Counted from the stretch's first letter, positions 46,724 to 56,119 are shown. The stretch: 64,000 nt of DNA from Glaciecola sp. KUL10 (GCF_003203515.1 NZ_BGNG01000007.1:148582-212581), one strand, 5' to 3'. Notes: a model not told the origin generated them from the letters alone. Translations and numbers: made by a program.

Positions 46724-48262
46724 TTAAATATCTAAATCAATAATCTGTAAATAAAGAGGTTGCGAAGTCGTCAGGTCTCCGGGTAACCGCTCCATTAAAA
46801 AATAATATGCTTTACCACCTGTGATATGCACTACGCCGTGGTCAAATTTCTTCTTGCCTTTTGCCTTGTATACTCGAGTAAAGTTGTTGGTACCTCCAAC
46901 TGCTTTTTCAACGAAAGGTGTGCCTTGGTCCAAGCCAATGATGTAAATGTTATCTCCAGAAGTGTATATTGCAGTCGCACCAGCAAAGTCTGTAGAGATA
47001 ATGAAATCTTTGGCATCAGCAGGCTTGTATGAATGAATATTTATTTCTTTATAGTCAGGATGTTTTCGGTTTGTCGAGCGAACTTTACTCATGATGTGAA
47101 TATCACCTCTGGCCGTTACTGTCCAATCAAAACCTTGTACGATATGAACAGAATCCACTTCGGTATGATCAATATAATCACCAGGTTCAAACACTTTTAT
47201 TTCGTCAGAATGCACTAATGGCCAAGTCATCGTTTCACCTTTGTGATTTTTCCAATCACCGAAGCCTTGCGGATGGTCTGAATACGCGTAATACACACCA
47301 TTTTGATAAATAAATTTGTCTTTTTTATTGTTCGAGCGCTGCTGAAACCCTACGCGAAGTTTACCGTTAAGGTATTTCATACTTCCGTACAGCCCCCAGT
47401 TGTATTCATTTCCTTTTGTTATCTGATTATTGTAATTAAAGTGAGTGAATCGTGACCAAGTATTAGTTAACTGATCATAACGGTTGAATACATAAGCACC
47501 ATTATTGTTGCCGCCAAGGCGCATGTATAACAAAAGGGTGCCATCGTCTGTCTCGAAAAACTTAGGGTAGGTCAAGCGAGCAAAATTCGCTCTATCATTT
47601 AAGTCACCCGTCATTGTGAGGTGTTTATAATCGTCTTTACCCTGACTAACAGGGCTTGTATCTTTGACAAAAAGATCTAATGTAAAGTCTTTATCTTCTG
47701 CGTCAGCAGCATTTTTTAAGCTGTATGAATAACGAAAAAAGTCATCTTTAAACTTACCACCATGATTATTGTCATCGTAAGCATGTAGGTCATAAACCAT
47801 GTGGATAGTGCCGTTCAGTGGACTTATCGCCAAACCAATTGTGTTGTGCGACTCGCCTATATTAGGGTCACCGCGAAACCCCGTATGCTTGTGAGGAAAC
47901 TTAATTGTAGATACCACGCCTGTTAATGTGTTGTAGCGAGAGAGCATCACATTACGGTTTTCTTTGCCGCCTAAATACCAAGTCATAAACACATAATGCT
48001 TATATGTCTTGACTGCGTCACCGTGAGCAGAAATATTACGCCCAAAAAAGAAATCATAAGTATCAGGTGACTTATTGGCACTATTTAGATTCTTGATATT
48101 TAAATCTTTGCCGTTGAAGTGCAATGCATTGTCAGCAATTTTCACTTGAGTTTTTAAGCTTACATTGGCATTTGCGAAAGCGGCACATAGTATTAGAGTG
48201 CCTGTACATAAATTTACACGTAACGCTCTAGCGATGCGTGTACAACTTTGATTATGGTGCAT
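46724..48262 (-). CDS. PL24-like ulvan lyase (BNR_4 seven-bladed propeller)
   Basis: Probable secreted lyase that cleaves ulvan at rhamnose-3-sulfate/uronate bonds. Signal peptide to about residue 32 ([10 protein letters not shown]). The catalytic set is His139 (GESHN), His160 (DLHAYD), Tyr232 (LTYPKFF) and Arg248 (LYMRLGG). From memory, the PL24 enzyme LOR_107 has His146, His167, Tyr243 and Arg259; the internal spacings of 21 and 16 are identical. 512 aa. Last gene of a minus-strand operon with rhaM. No lipobox, so it is more likely released than the PL25-like lipoproteins. Confidence 0.87.
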   Translation of the reverse strand: MHHNQSCTRIARALRVNLCTGTLILCAAFANANVSLKTQVKIADNALHFNGKDLNIKNLNSANKSPDTYDFFFGRNISAHGDAVKTYKHYVFMTWYLGGKENRNVMLSRYNTLTGVVSTIKFPHKHTGFRGDPNIGESHNTIGLAISPLNGTIHMVYDLHAYDDNNHGGKFKDDFFRYSYSLKNAADAEDKDFTLDLFVKDTSPVSQGKDDYKHLTMTGDLNDRANFARLTYPKFFETDDGTLLLYMRLGGNNNGAYVFNRYDQLTNTWSRFTHFNYNNQITKGNEYNWGLYGSMKYLNGKLRVGFQQRSNNKKDKFIYQNGVYYAYSDHPQGFGDWKNHKGETMTWPLVHSDEIKVFEPGDYIDHTEVDSVHIVQGFDWTVTARGDIHIMSKVRSTNRKHPDYKEINIHSYKPADAKDFIISTDFAGATAIYTSGDNIYIIGLDQGTPFVEKAVGGTNNFTRVYKAKGKKKFDHGVVHITGGKAYYFLMERLPGDLTTSQPLYLQIIDLDI

Positions 48263-48312
48263 TTTTAAATTCCGTATATAAAAAAGCCTAATGTAGAAAT
48301 CAGGCTAGTCGT

Positions 48313-50472
48313 TTATTTGCTCATTTCTTGTAACAACATGTCTTTGATATCTGAAGTATTGGCGAAATTATTTCCACCATTATCAGCGCCTGTTATCCAC
48401 CAATAAACCATTCCTGCGTCTGAGCAATCGAACTTATTTGCCTGAAACGGCACTACACCATCTTGTTCGGCATAGGCAAGCATCTCCCACATGAATCGAT
48501 AGCCCGAATTTTCATGGTTTTTCGCCCAATCCCAATTGCTTATTGGGGTTTGCAGAGAAAGGTTTTGATCACCGATTTGGTGCTCAGTCACACCAAAGTC
48601 CAAAATTTGCTGCCACTCAAAATAGTCGCCACTATCATCGTTTGCAGGGTGATGCGATACAACATGTACGAATTTTCTTGCCTTAGCAGAGGCTTTTTCT
48701 AGCGCGAAACCAATCAAGTCAGGTTCTCCAGCTTCTATTATCCAAAGTGGATTAGATGCAGTTGATGCATTAATTGCTTCAACTAAATCATCTCTTGCGG
48801 CATCTTGGTCTGTTCGGCAGTTGTAGTAATTACGAAGGTTCTTAAACGGTCCGAAAAATTCGATACTTTTGCCACTTAATTCGTGCAATACAGCCTGTCT
48901 ACGGGCTTCGTCTTCTGCATTTATTTGACGACCTTTATTGCGAAAGGGGTCTAAGTCACAAGAATGTGAAACGTGTACTAAGCGCTCTGAAAGCTCAGCT
49001 TGTTGCAACAAGCCAAACATCACCGGTGTCGCGCCAATGTCATCAGGATCGGGAGAGTTACCATCAATAACCACTGCTAACCGCCCATCTGGCGCATTTA
49101 CTCTATCTAGTTGCACATCAGTCACATAACGTTCCCAAAATGCATGCACTGATGAAGCAGGTTGGCCTAAACCTAGTATCCACCAAACCGCAACATTATC
49201 TGAAAAATCGACACCACCAGAGGGAATGACAGAGTATTCTGCTTCAAAGCCATGTTTATTGATGGTGCTAATCGCCATTTGCCAAAGCTTTCGGGCTTGT
49301 TCATTTGAATTAAGTTCAGACGTTGCTGCTGCAAGCCACCTTGAATGTTCATCGACATACATCGGGGTCATCGGGCCTCTGCGATTCTTGCGCATGTAGA
49401 CCTTTTTCGGTTTGTTTCCGTCCGTAATGGCTTGATATATTGCTTTATCTTTAACAAATGCAAGTGCATCTGGAGACGTTTTAGTTTCGTTCCATTCACT
49501 ATGTTGCACGACAATAATATTATTTTTAATCACAGAGGGGTGCACGCCTGACACTAACAAAGCATCTATCCATCGTGCTGTAAAATCTGATTGTCCGGCC
49601 TCTTGAACCCAAACATTCCCACCTTGAGCAAGCACTGCTTTTACTCGATCTCTAATTAAGGTGACGGCGTCATAAGGGTTTTTCTTTGCATCTACCCAAT
49701 GCAAGTTTTCTCTGCCAAATGCTAGCGACATTAACTCTCTAGCGTCAATGTATGCTCCTTCCTGCAGTCCTGTTGTACCGTTAACCGCCATTCGATTAAC
49801 ACCTTTTAAATCGGGGTGTAACAACATAGATCCAAGTGCAGCAACAGCATGCACATCATCAGCATCGGGCTGAAAGTCAAATTGAGATATTAATAAGTCT
49901 TTGTGTTTGCTAAATGCTTTAGGCGGCTGCGATTTGCCTGCAGCCGGCGTTATCGTCAACGACTGCCACCTACCACGAGCCCATGCAGTGCCATCATTCT
50001 CAGGTATTTCGCCATTTGTGTGTGCATTCGACTCAATACTGATGATATCATTTTTTGACAGCGCTATATTTTGCCAAGTATGTGTTTCGGCAGTAAGATC
50101 ACGCTGAGACGTTTTACCGATGTAGGATGCACGGTATGTTCCCACTACCTTGCCGTTAAGTAACAGTCGATAAAGTGGCTCACCATCTTCTTCGGTCATA
50201 GGCGCAAGTGTTAGATCATAGACGCCATTCGCGCCGTTAAACGTTGTTTCTGCTTTAGCAAAAAGACTTCGATATTCAAGCCTTCTAGCATCTATTCCTA
50301 GCGCCGAGTTTTTCCTGTCAGTGTAATAAGGGACATCACCGGCATCTATAACAGGAAAGTCTTTAGTTGCGTCCATGACTATTGTGCTTAAACTTTGCGT
50401 TTTGGCAATGACGAAACCTGTTAAACACAATGAAGCCAAGGCAAAGAGTGAGGGTAATACTAGATTATTCAT
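48313..50472 (-). CDS. exported protein with beta-sandwich and two nucleoside-hydrolase-like domains
   Basis: Signal peptide to about residue 23. Residues 65-175 look like a carbohydrate-binding beta-sandwich (VYDLTLAPMTEEDGEPLYRL, GRWQSLTITP). Two domains follow with the acidic motif of nucleoside hydrolases: DFQPDADD at 199-206 and DGNSPDPDD at 470-478. Further paired motifs are VWVQEAGQSD/LWIIEAGEPD, VVQHSEWN/VVSHHPAND and AVWWILGLG/VYWWITGAD, which points to an internal duplication. 719 aa. Nothing suggests nucleosides as substrate here; an N- or O-glycosyl bond of an algal saccharide is more likely. Function unknown. Confidence 0.7.
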   Translation of the reverse strand: MNNLVLPSLFALASLCLTGFVIAKTQSLSTIVMDATKDFPVIDAGDVPYYTDRKNSALGIDARRLEYRSLFAKAETTFNGANGVYDLTLAPMTEEDGEPLYRLLLNGKVVGTYRASYIGKTSQRDLTAETHTWQNIALSKNDIISIESNAHTNGEIPENDGTAWARGRWQSLTITPAAGKSQPPKAFSKHKDLLISQFDFQPDADDVHAVAALGSMLLHPDLKGVNRMAVNGTTGLQEGAYIDARELMSLAFGRENLHWVDAKKNPYDAVTLIRDRVKAVLAQGGNVWVQEAGQSDFTARWIDALLVSGVHPSVIKNNIIVVQHSEWNETKTSPDALAFVKDKAIYQAITDGNKPKKVYMRKNRRGPMTPMYVDEHSRWLAAATSELNSNEQARKLWQMAISTINKHGFEAEYSVIPSGGVDFSDNVAVWWILGLGQPASSVHAFWERYVTDVQLDRVNAPDGRLAVVIDGNSPDPDDIGATPVMFGLLQQAELSERLVHVSHSCDLDPFRNKGRQINAEDEARRQAVLHELSGKSIEFFGPFKNLRNYYNCRTDQDAARDDLVEAINASTASNPLWIIEAGEPDLIGFALEKASAKARKFVHVVSHHPANDDSGDYFEWQQILDFGVTEHQIGDQNLSLQTPISNWDWAKNHENSGYRFMWEMLAYAEQDGVVPFQANKFDCSDAGMVYWWITGADNGGNNFANTSDIKDMLLQEMSK

Positions 50473-50484
50473 ATCGTTTTGCGC

Positions 50485-50799
50485 TTATTCCATGTGAAAT
50501 ACTTGTGTGATAGGAGTACTTATTGGCGAGTTATCCTCGTGAGTCTCCATAATATCAGCCATAAATGCCCACCATTTTTTAACGATAGGCTGAAGGGGAA
50601 GTTGATCCATTTGGTGATTCTCTGTGTGCTTGAGCACAGCAAATAATTTGTGAGAGGAACTTTCGTAAAATATTGAATAATCTGAAACACCCGCTTGCTT
50701 CAATGCAGTTACTAGCTCCGGCCAAATTTCGTCGTGACGTTTCTTATACTCATCTTCGTGACCCGGCAGAAGAGTCATCACAAATGCTATTTTTTCCAT
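50485..50799 (-). CDS. rhaM: L-rhamnose mutarotase RhaM
   Basis: Interconverts alpha- and beta-L-rhamnose so that all of the sugar released by rhamnosidases can enter catabolism. 104 aa from the ATG at 50799 (GAG 8 bases upstream), chosen over a GTG at 50808. It shows [10 protein letters not shown] with His22, the E. coli active-site position, and [10 protein letters not shown] near residue 73. Its presence in an operon with a lyase and DUF4861 protein is direct evidence that rhamnose is a major product of the locus. Confidence 0.93.
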   Translation of the reverse strand: MEKIAFVMTLLPGHEDEYKKRHDEIWPELVTALKQAGVSDYSIFYESSSHKLFAVLKHTENHQMDQLPLQPIVKKWWAFMADIMETHEDNSPISTPITQVFHME

Positions 50800-50838
50800 G
50801 TTTTTCACTCGTTATATTAGTCAGTGATACGTTGAAAT

Positions 50839-51756
50839 TTAGAGCGTATCTAAATAACTTTGCCATTGTTCATTAGTGGTGATTTCGCCGGCGCCTTGCC
50901 ATGCAAAACCTGCCTTATAGGTTACCTTTCCTTGTGTGTCACTCGACGTGAACATCCAAATATGGCTTTCATCTTTTACTTCACTTGGAATGTGTTTAAT
51001 CCCTTCAACTCGCATGGGATCAAGCAATGCACCTGTGCCTACGCCGTAATCATGAATCACTTCCCAAGCTGAAATTCTGCCTGTTTCTTTGTTGTAAGAT
51101 ACTTTTGCTTTTTCATCGTGTGTCGCGACACCAATTGCAATTGGCAATACTGCAGGCTCTCCATCTAAGGTAAAGACAGAATCAACAGTGAAGACCTGTG
51201 TGCCAAGTGGCATAGAAATCGTTTTCAATTCTTTTACGATACCTAAGGGTGTATACCATTCATATTCCAAAGTAAATGAGACATTGCTGCCACCACTTTC
51301 ATTGATTGTGTAGCGCTTAAAACTGTGTGCAGCATAAGGTGTGTTATCTATCCAAATAGCAGTTGAACCAACGCCACGACTAATTCCCGTATGATACGGA
51401 TCATAACCTTCGCCGTGGTCTTGATGATAGGAAATACCCTTCAAATGCCCTGCATACCACTTATCAATTATCGAGTAATCAACCTTCTTAAACCACGCGT
51501 CTACCCCACTTGAGTGGCCTTTTAGTGGAGCTGCAGGACCATACACGCGAAATGCAACTTTATCGTTCTCCCATGCAAAATCATCATTGCGTTCAGGTAC
51601 AAAACGACCGTATGCCATGACTTTAGGCTCTGCCTGAACCGATGCAACATCCGGTGCTGTTGTGGTTTTTGGTTGACTATCGTTACAAGCTGTTAAGGCT
51701 AAGCTTGATAATGCAATAAGTACTGCTTTGGTTGATAAATAAAAAGTCTTTTTCAT
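50839..51756 (-). CDS. DUF4861-like lipoprotein
   Basis: Lipoprotein signal (SSLALTAC, Cys24) then a beta-rich domain of about 250 residues resembling DUF4861: VPERNDDFAWENDKVAFRVYGP near 53, GISRGVGSTAIW near 125, LEYEWYTPLG and HIWMFTSSDTQGKV. Proteins of this kind sit in pectin, alginate and ulvan loci next to lyases and GH105. An enzymatic role on uronate oligosaccharides is suspected but not shown here. 305 aa; AAGGG precedes the ATG. Confidence 0.75.
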   Translation of the reverse strand: MKKTFYLSTKAVLIALSSLALTACNDSQPKTTTAPDVASVQAEPKVMAYGRFVPERNDDFAWENDKVAFRVYGPAAPLKGHSSGVDAWFKKVDYSIIDKWYAGHLKGISYHQDHGEGYDPYHTGISRGVGSTAIWIDNTPYAAHSFKRYTINESGGSNVSFTLEYEWYTPLGIVKELKTISMPLGTQVFTVDSVFTLDGEPAVLPIAIGVATHDEKAKVSYNKETGRISAWEVIHDYGVGTGALLDPMRVEGIKHIPSEVKDESHIWMFTSSDTQGKVTYKAGFAWQGAGEITTNEQWQSYLDTL

Positions 51757-51807
51757 TTTTTACCCTTATTTCAAAAATTAAAAATTGCTTACTAATCAGG
51801 AGTTTTA

Positions 51808-52044
51808 CTAATGCGTTTCACTTATGTATTTGCTATTTGTACTTGGCGTCTCGGAATTGCTTTGAACATAAATTTCCACTTTTTTGGCTTTTGTCGCCTT
51901 GGCCGAGATGATTTGCGGGTCCTGCCAAACAAGCATTATCAAAACACCGAAAGCCACAAATGAAAGCGAATATATTTTAATAAGGAATATATTTTTTAGA
52001 TGAAATAGAAATGTTCTATTCCGCTCTGTTGACACTTGATACAT
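51808..52044 (-). CDS. small single-pass membrane protein, unknown
   Basis: 78 aa with one hydrophobic segment (IYSLSFVAFGVLIMLVW, about residues 24-40) between a basic N-terminus and a polar C-terminal tail rich in Lys, Ser and Thr. A very strong ribosome site (AAGGGGGG) lies 6 bases before the ATG, which argues that it is translated. It is the first gene of the operon with DUF4861, rhaM and the PL24-like lyase, 51 bp before the DUF4861 start. No family recognised. Confidence 0.55.
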   Translation of the reverse strand: MYQVSTERNRTFLFHLKNIFLIKIYSLSFVAFGVLIMLVWQDPQIISAKATKAKKVEIYVQSNSETPSTNSKYISETH

Positions 52045-52080
52045 ATCTACCCCCCCTTATTTAAGTCTTATTTTCTACAA

Positions 52081-52123
52081 TGTACATAATTGATTGATAT
52101 TGCACTATTGTGATTAAATGTGC
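52081..52123. promoter_or_regulatory. 10-bp-phased TG array in divergent promoter
   Basis: TGT (52081), TGA (52091), TGC (52101), TGA (52111) and TGC (52121) keep a 10-bp period. Only two of the five are TGA, so this is the most degenerate member. It lies 37 bp from the small-protein start and about 144 bp before the ATG at 52267. Confidence 0.35.
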
Positions 52124-52319
52124 AAACTTAGTGTAAGTTATTTGTTAAATGCTTAAACAATAATTAAACACGTAAAAATGCAGTGTTTTGAGCGCTAGTT
52201 GGAAGTTATTTAGGCAAAAACTCTGAAAATTAAGCAATAGTATTTTATCGGTAAGGAACAAAATGCATGGTTTCAATATATAAAAAGTCTAAAAAAGCCC
52301 AGTAAATAAACTGCAAAGT

Positions 52320-53684
52320 TTGTTATTGGGGGCGATGTTTTGCCTGCTATCGTCAAATGTGTTGGATGTGAGTAAAGCACATGCAAAAGATGAAAAATCA
52401 GTCAATATTATCTCCGCTGCAATTGATACTGCTTGGGCTGGGCATAGAATAAAGCCTTATTTACTGACAAGAGGGCAGCATCAGTTTGTCGCATACTTTG
52501 ATGCCAACAGGCAAATGAGTATCGCGCATCGTGTGATTGGTAAGCCTTGGCGCTATTTTAAAGTAGATAGTTATTTAGGATGGGATAGCCATAATTATGT
52601 GACGATGGAACTAGACAGTACAGGCCATCTTCATGTAACGGGTAATATGCATGGGGACCCGATCGAATACTTTAGAATGAGTGAGCCATTCAATGTACGC
52701 TCACTTGAACGTATTGACATAATGGTCGACAAAAGTCTTGAACGTAGAATGACTTATCCAGTCTTTATGTTAAATAAAAACAACGAATTAGTGATGAAAT
52801 ACCGCGACGGTGGTAGTGGCAATGGCAATGAAATTTACAATATTTATGATACGGATAGTAAAACGTGGTCACGCCTGCATCGACATCAATTTTTAGATGG
52901 TGAAGGTAAAATGAGCGGCTATTTTGAGGGACCAATTTATGGTCCAGATGGAAATTTTCATCTGATTTGGGTCTGGCGAAATACCCCCGATGCGTCTACA
53001 AATCATAGTCTTTCATATGCGAAAAGCTCTGATTTAGTGAATTGGGAAGACTCTAATGGTCAGCCGATTAGTTTACCTTTGACCTTAAAGCACACTGAAA
53101 TTGTTGATCCGGTCCCACCAAAAGGAGGCATGATAAATAACAATGTTAAAATAGGCTTTGATCAGCAAAAGCGTCAGGTAATTTCGTACCACAAATACGA
53201 TGAGAATGGTAATACTCAAATGTATGTTGCTCGCAAAGAGGCTGGTAGCTGGAAATCCGTAAGAATAAGCGATTGGAAGAATTTTAGATGGGAATTTGGT
53301 GGTGGTGGTTCACTGGGTAGGTTTCCAATTGAGCCATTTGCTCCGTCGATACACGATGAACAGCACATTAGTGTAAATGTGCGACGAAATGAGGACATTA
53401 TTCGATTTGTGTTGGACGCTGATACGTTAAAAACGGTGAGAGTTGAAAATACTAGCTTGTATCCAACGCCGATTGAGCAAATTGCAAAAGAAGCCAACCA
53501 TAATATTTTTACTTCTACCACACTTCCTATAGAGCTGAGGGTTTTGCCTGGGGTGGGTGATTTAGGGCCTAATAATACCGCTTATTACTTATCGTTTTAT
53601 GGTCAACCTGGCAACAGAGACAAGGCCCACATGTTTATCCCTGAGCCAACTGTGATGCTACTACATGAGGTTTCTAGCAAATAA
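52320..53684 (+). CDS. BNR_4 beta-propeller protein, candidate lyase; signal peptide disrupted by frameshift
   Basis: The uninterrupted frame can only start at non-ATG codons (TTG 52320, CTG 52311) or at ATG 52335, and these leave a signal peptide without its basic part. An ATG at 52267 with AGGA 9 bases upstream opens MVSIYKKSKK in another frame; a -1 shift at the A6 run (52291-52296) joins it to SPVNKLQSLLLGAMFCLL, a complete signal peptide. The propeller keeps His91 (WDSHN), His111 (GNMHGD), Tyr146 and Arg162, with lyase-like spacings 20 and 16. It could be a diverged PL25/PL42- or GH145-like enzyme. 454 aa from TTG. Confidence 0.75.
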   Translation: MLLGAMFCLLSSNVLDVSKAHAKDEKSVNIISAAIDTAWAGHRIKPYLLTRGQHQFVAYFDANRQMSIAHRVIGKPWRYFKVDSYLGWDSHNYVTMELDSTGHLHVTGNMHGDPIEYFRMSEPFNVRSLERIDIMVDKSLERRMTYPVFMLNKNNELVMKYRDGGSGNGNEIYNIYDTDSKTWSRLHRHQFLDGEGKMSGYFEGPIYGPDGNFHLIWVWRNTPDASTNHSLSYAKSSDLVNWEDSNGQPISLPLTLKHTEIVDPVPPKGGMINNNVKIGFDQQKRQVISYHKYDENGNTQMYVARKEAGSWKSVRISDWKNFRWEFGGGGSLGRFPIEPFAPSIHDEQHISVNVRRNEDIIRFVLDADTLKTVRVENTSLYPTPIEQIAKEANHNIFTSTTLPIELRVLPGVGDLGPNNTAYYLSFYGQPGNRDKAHMFIPEPTVMLLHEVSSK

Positions 53685-53720
53685 AATTGAGAGTGATCAC
53701 CTTATACTTAGTGTTATATT

Positions 53721-53745
53721 AGGATTCTTCTGTAAGAGGAGTCCT
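53721..53745 (+). terminator. hairpin after BNR_4 gene
   Basis: AGGATTCTTCT pairs with AGAGGAGTCCT over 11 bp (two G-U pairs), loop GTA, 36 bp after the stop. T-run weak (ATTGCTTAATT). Probably separates this gene from the cytochrome. Confidence 0.55.
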
Positions 53746-53782
53746 ATTGCTTAATTACCAATCATTTTAAGGAACATGCCGC

Positions 53783-56119
53783 TTGTTATTTAACTGCATA
53801 TATGTCGATGAGTCAGTTTATAAGCAACATATCCGATTTCAAACTTGGGTATTTATTAAGTGTTTTTTGATTTGCCTAATCACTGTATTTAGCGTTTCGG
53901 TACAAAGTGATAGTCATGTTTCTACACAAGAGCACTATTCGTCATTGAGTACTGATGTAACAGCTAGTGCATCTTATGACAATCAAACGTTTATCAGTCG
54001 AGACTGTATTGCATGTCATCAGTCTCAAACCAAACACTGGCAAATGTCAGATCACGCCAAAGCAATGAGTTTGCCCAATAAAAATACAGTATTAGGTGAT
54101 TTTAATAATCGAAGCGCAAAGCATTTTCAGCAAGCGGCTTTCTTTTTTATTCAAGACAATCAATACAAGGCAACGATAAAAGACAGCGATGATGACGAAG
54201 GAGAAACGTTCACCGTTAAATACACCTTTGGACATGATCCACTTCAACAATACCTAGTTGAAACGAAAGCAGGGCGTCTGCATGTGCTGCCTTTTGCTTG
54301 GGATACTCGTGCTATCAATGTGGGGGGACAAAGATGGTATCACTTATATACTCATGAGGTGACACAGCAGGATCGTTTGCATTGGCGACAACCCTTGCAA
54401 AATTGGAATGGTATGTGCGCAGATTGCCACTCTGACGAACTTGAGCGAAATTATAAGCCACTTGAAGATACTTTTGATACACGCTTCAGTGGGATCAATG
54501 TGGGTTGTATCTCATGTCATGGAAGCGATCCAGATTCTTGGGGAAGTGATCACCCAGTCAAGGGTAACGGCCTAACGAACGCAAAAGAAGAATCTAGTAT
54601 GGTGCAAACTTCTGTTGAAGAACAAAAAGCGGGCTATTGGCGATTACAGGAAGGAAAAAGTACAGTCTCGTGGACAGGAGCTAAGCGAGACAATGCATTT
54701 ATGGATACTTGTTTTGCGTGTCATTCACTCAGGACACCACTCACTGACGGTTTTAAAGCAAATACACCGTTTTTGGATAATTTTAGTCCACAATTCATTA
54801 CTCCACCTGCATACCATGCCGATGGCCAAATTAAAGAAGAGGTCTATGTATTTGGCTCATTCTTGCAAAGCAAAATGTATAACGAAGGCGTGAACTGCTT
54901 AGATTGCCATGACCCTCATACTATGAAATTAAAAGTGGAAGGCAACGGTTTGTGCTTACAATGTCATGTTTCAGATACCTTTGATACGCCGAAACATCAT
55001 CGACACCCAATCAATACTGAAGGAGCAAAATGCGTAAATTGCCATATGCCGGATGAAATATATATGGGGGTAGATGCACGTCGCGACCACAGTTTTAAAA
55101 TTCCTCGCCCCGATCTTTCTGAAAAATTTGACACCCCTAACGCTTGCATGGATTGCCATGAAGAAAAATCCAATAAATGGGCCGCAACGGTTTTAGAAAA
55201 TTGGTATGGAAAGCCCGACGAATTAAGCAGAAATCGTAGTAATTTACTTAAACTTAGACATGGGCAAGGCCTAAACCTACAAGATCATTTACTGATTGCA
55301 TATGACAATAGTATTGAAGTGATTAACAGAGCAAGTGCGATTGAAATGCTTAGGCAAAGCACTGAAGGACTATTGGCCAGTAATCTAGAAGCGTTTATTT
55401 CTGACACTAATGATTTAATTAGATTAGCTGCCGCACGTGTGGGCGATTTGGTGCCAGAAACGCAGCGCGTGTCGTTACTTTCGCCTTTGTTGAATGACAA
55501 CAAAAGAGCTATTCGTGTTGAAGCAGCAAGACATCTTGTCTCATTAAACCTTGCAACAACCGATACCGAGATCTTTAAACAAGCATTTGAGGAATTAATT
55601 GAAGCGTTAGATAACTCTGCATGGCGCGGAGAAGGTAAAGTGAATTTATCCAATATTTGGATTCAAACAGGTGAGCAAGACAAAGCAAAACGCGAGCTAG
55701 AAGCATCGACTAAGCTTGATCCATTTTTCCCTACAGCATATGTCAATTTGGCTGATATTTACCGCACCCAAGTTAAAGAGGAACTTGTCGCCGACATACT
55801 CGAAAAAGGTATACAAAATAACTCTAAATCTGCTGATGTCGCATATGCATACGGGCTGCATAAAGTACGACAAAAAGAATTGAAAAAAGCGATTGCTTTA
55901 TTCGCTAAAAGTATGAAGCTTGCGCCTAACAATTCTATTTTTGCTTATACCTATATACTAGCCTTAGATGGGCTAGGGCAACCTAAACAGGCAATGCGTG
56001 AATTGAAAGCGCTAATGTCAAAATACACGCATGACAATCAAAACCTTGTGCAACTTGGACTTTACTTAGCTCAAAAAAATGGTTCAAGAGAGGATTTTGT
56101 TTGGTTTGAACGTCAATAA
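53783..56119 (+). CDS. octaheme c-type cytochrome with C-terminal HEAT/TPR-like repeats
   Basis: Exported electron-transfer protein. Eight CxxCH haem motifs start at residues 75, 212, 242, 310, 372, 391, 417 and 455. Residues about 500-610 are HEAT-like helices and 620-770 TPRs (TAYVNLADIYRTQ, KKAIALFAKSMKLAPNN). The signal hydrophobic part is FIKCFLICLITVFSVSV. The frame has no ATG; TTG 53783 has AAGGA 9 bases upstream. An ATG at 53776 is out of frame and stops after five codons. 778 aa. No oxidoreductase gene is adjacent; the GMC dehydrogenases lack a local cytochrome partner, so this is a candidate. Confidence 0.85.
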   Translation: MLFNCIYVDESVYKQHIRFQTWVFIKCFLICLITVFSVSVQSDSHVSTQEHYSSLSTDVTASASYDNQTFISRDCIACHQSQTKHWQMSDHAKAMSLPNKNTVLGDFNNRSAKHFQQAAFFFIQDNQYKATIKDSDDDEGETFTVKYTFGHDPLQQYLVETKAGRLHVLPFAWDTRAINVGGQRWYHLYTHEVTQQDRLHWRQPLQNWNGMCADCHSDELERNYKPLEDTFDTRFSGINVGCISCHGSDPDSWGSDHPVKGNGLTNAKEESSMVQTSVEEQKAGYWRLQEGKSTVSWTGAKRDNAFMDTCFACHSLRTPLTDGFKANTPFLDNFSPQFITPPAYHADGQIKEEVYVFGSFLQSKMYNEGVNCLDCHDPHTMKLKVEGNGLCLQCHVSDTFDTPKHHRHPINTEGAKCVNCHMPDEIYMGVDARRDHSFKIPRPDLSEKFDTPNACMDCHEEKSNKWAATVLENWYGKPDELSRNRSNLLKLRHGQGLNLQDHLLIAYDNSIEVINRASAIEMLRQSTEGLLASNLEAFISDTNDLIRLAAARVGDLVPETQRVSLLSPLLNDNKRAIRVEAARHLVSLNLATTDTEIFKQAFEELIEALDNSAWRGEGKVNLSNIWIQTGEQDKAKRELEASTKLDPFFPTAYVNLADIYRTQVKEELVADILEKGIQNNSKSADVAYAYGLHKVRQKELKKAIALFAKSMKLAPNNSIFAYTYILALDGLGQPKQAMRELKALMSKYTHDNQNLVQLGLYLAQKNGSREDFVWFERQ

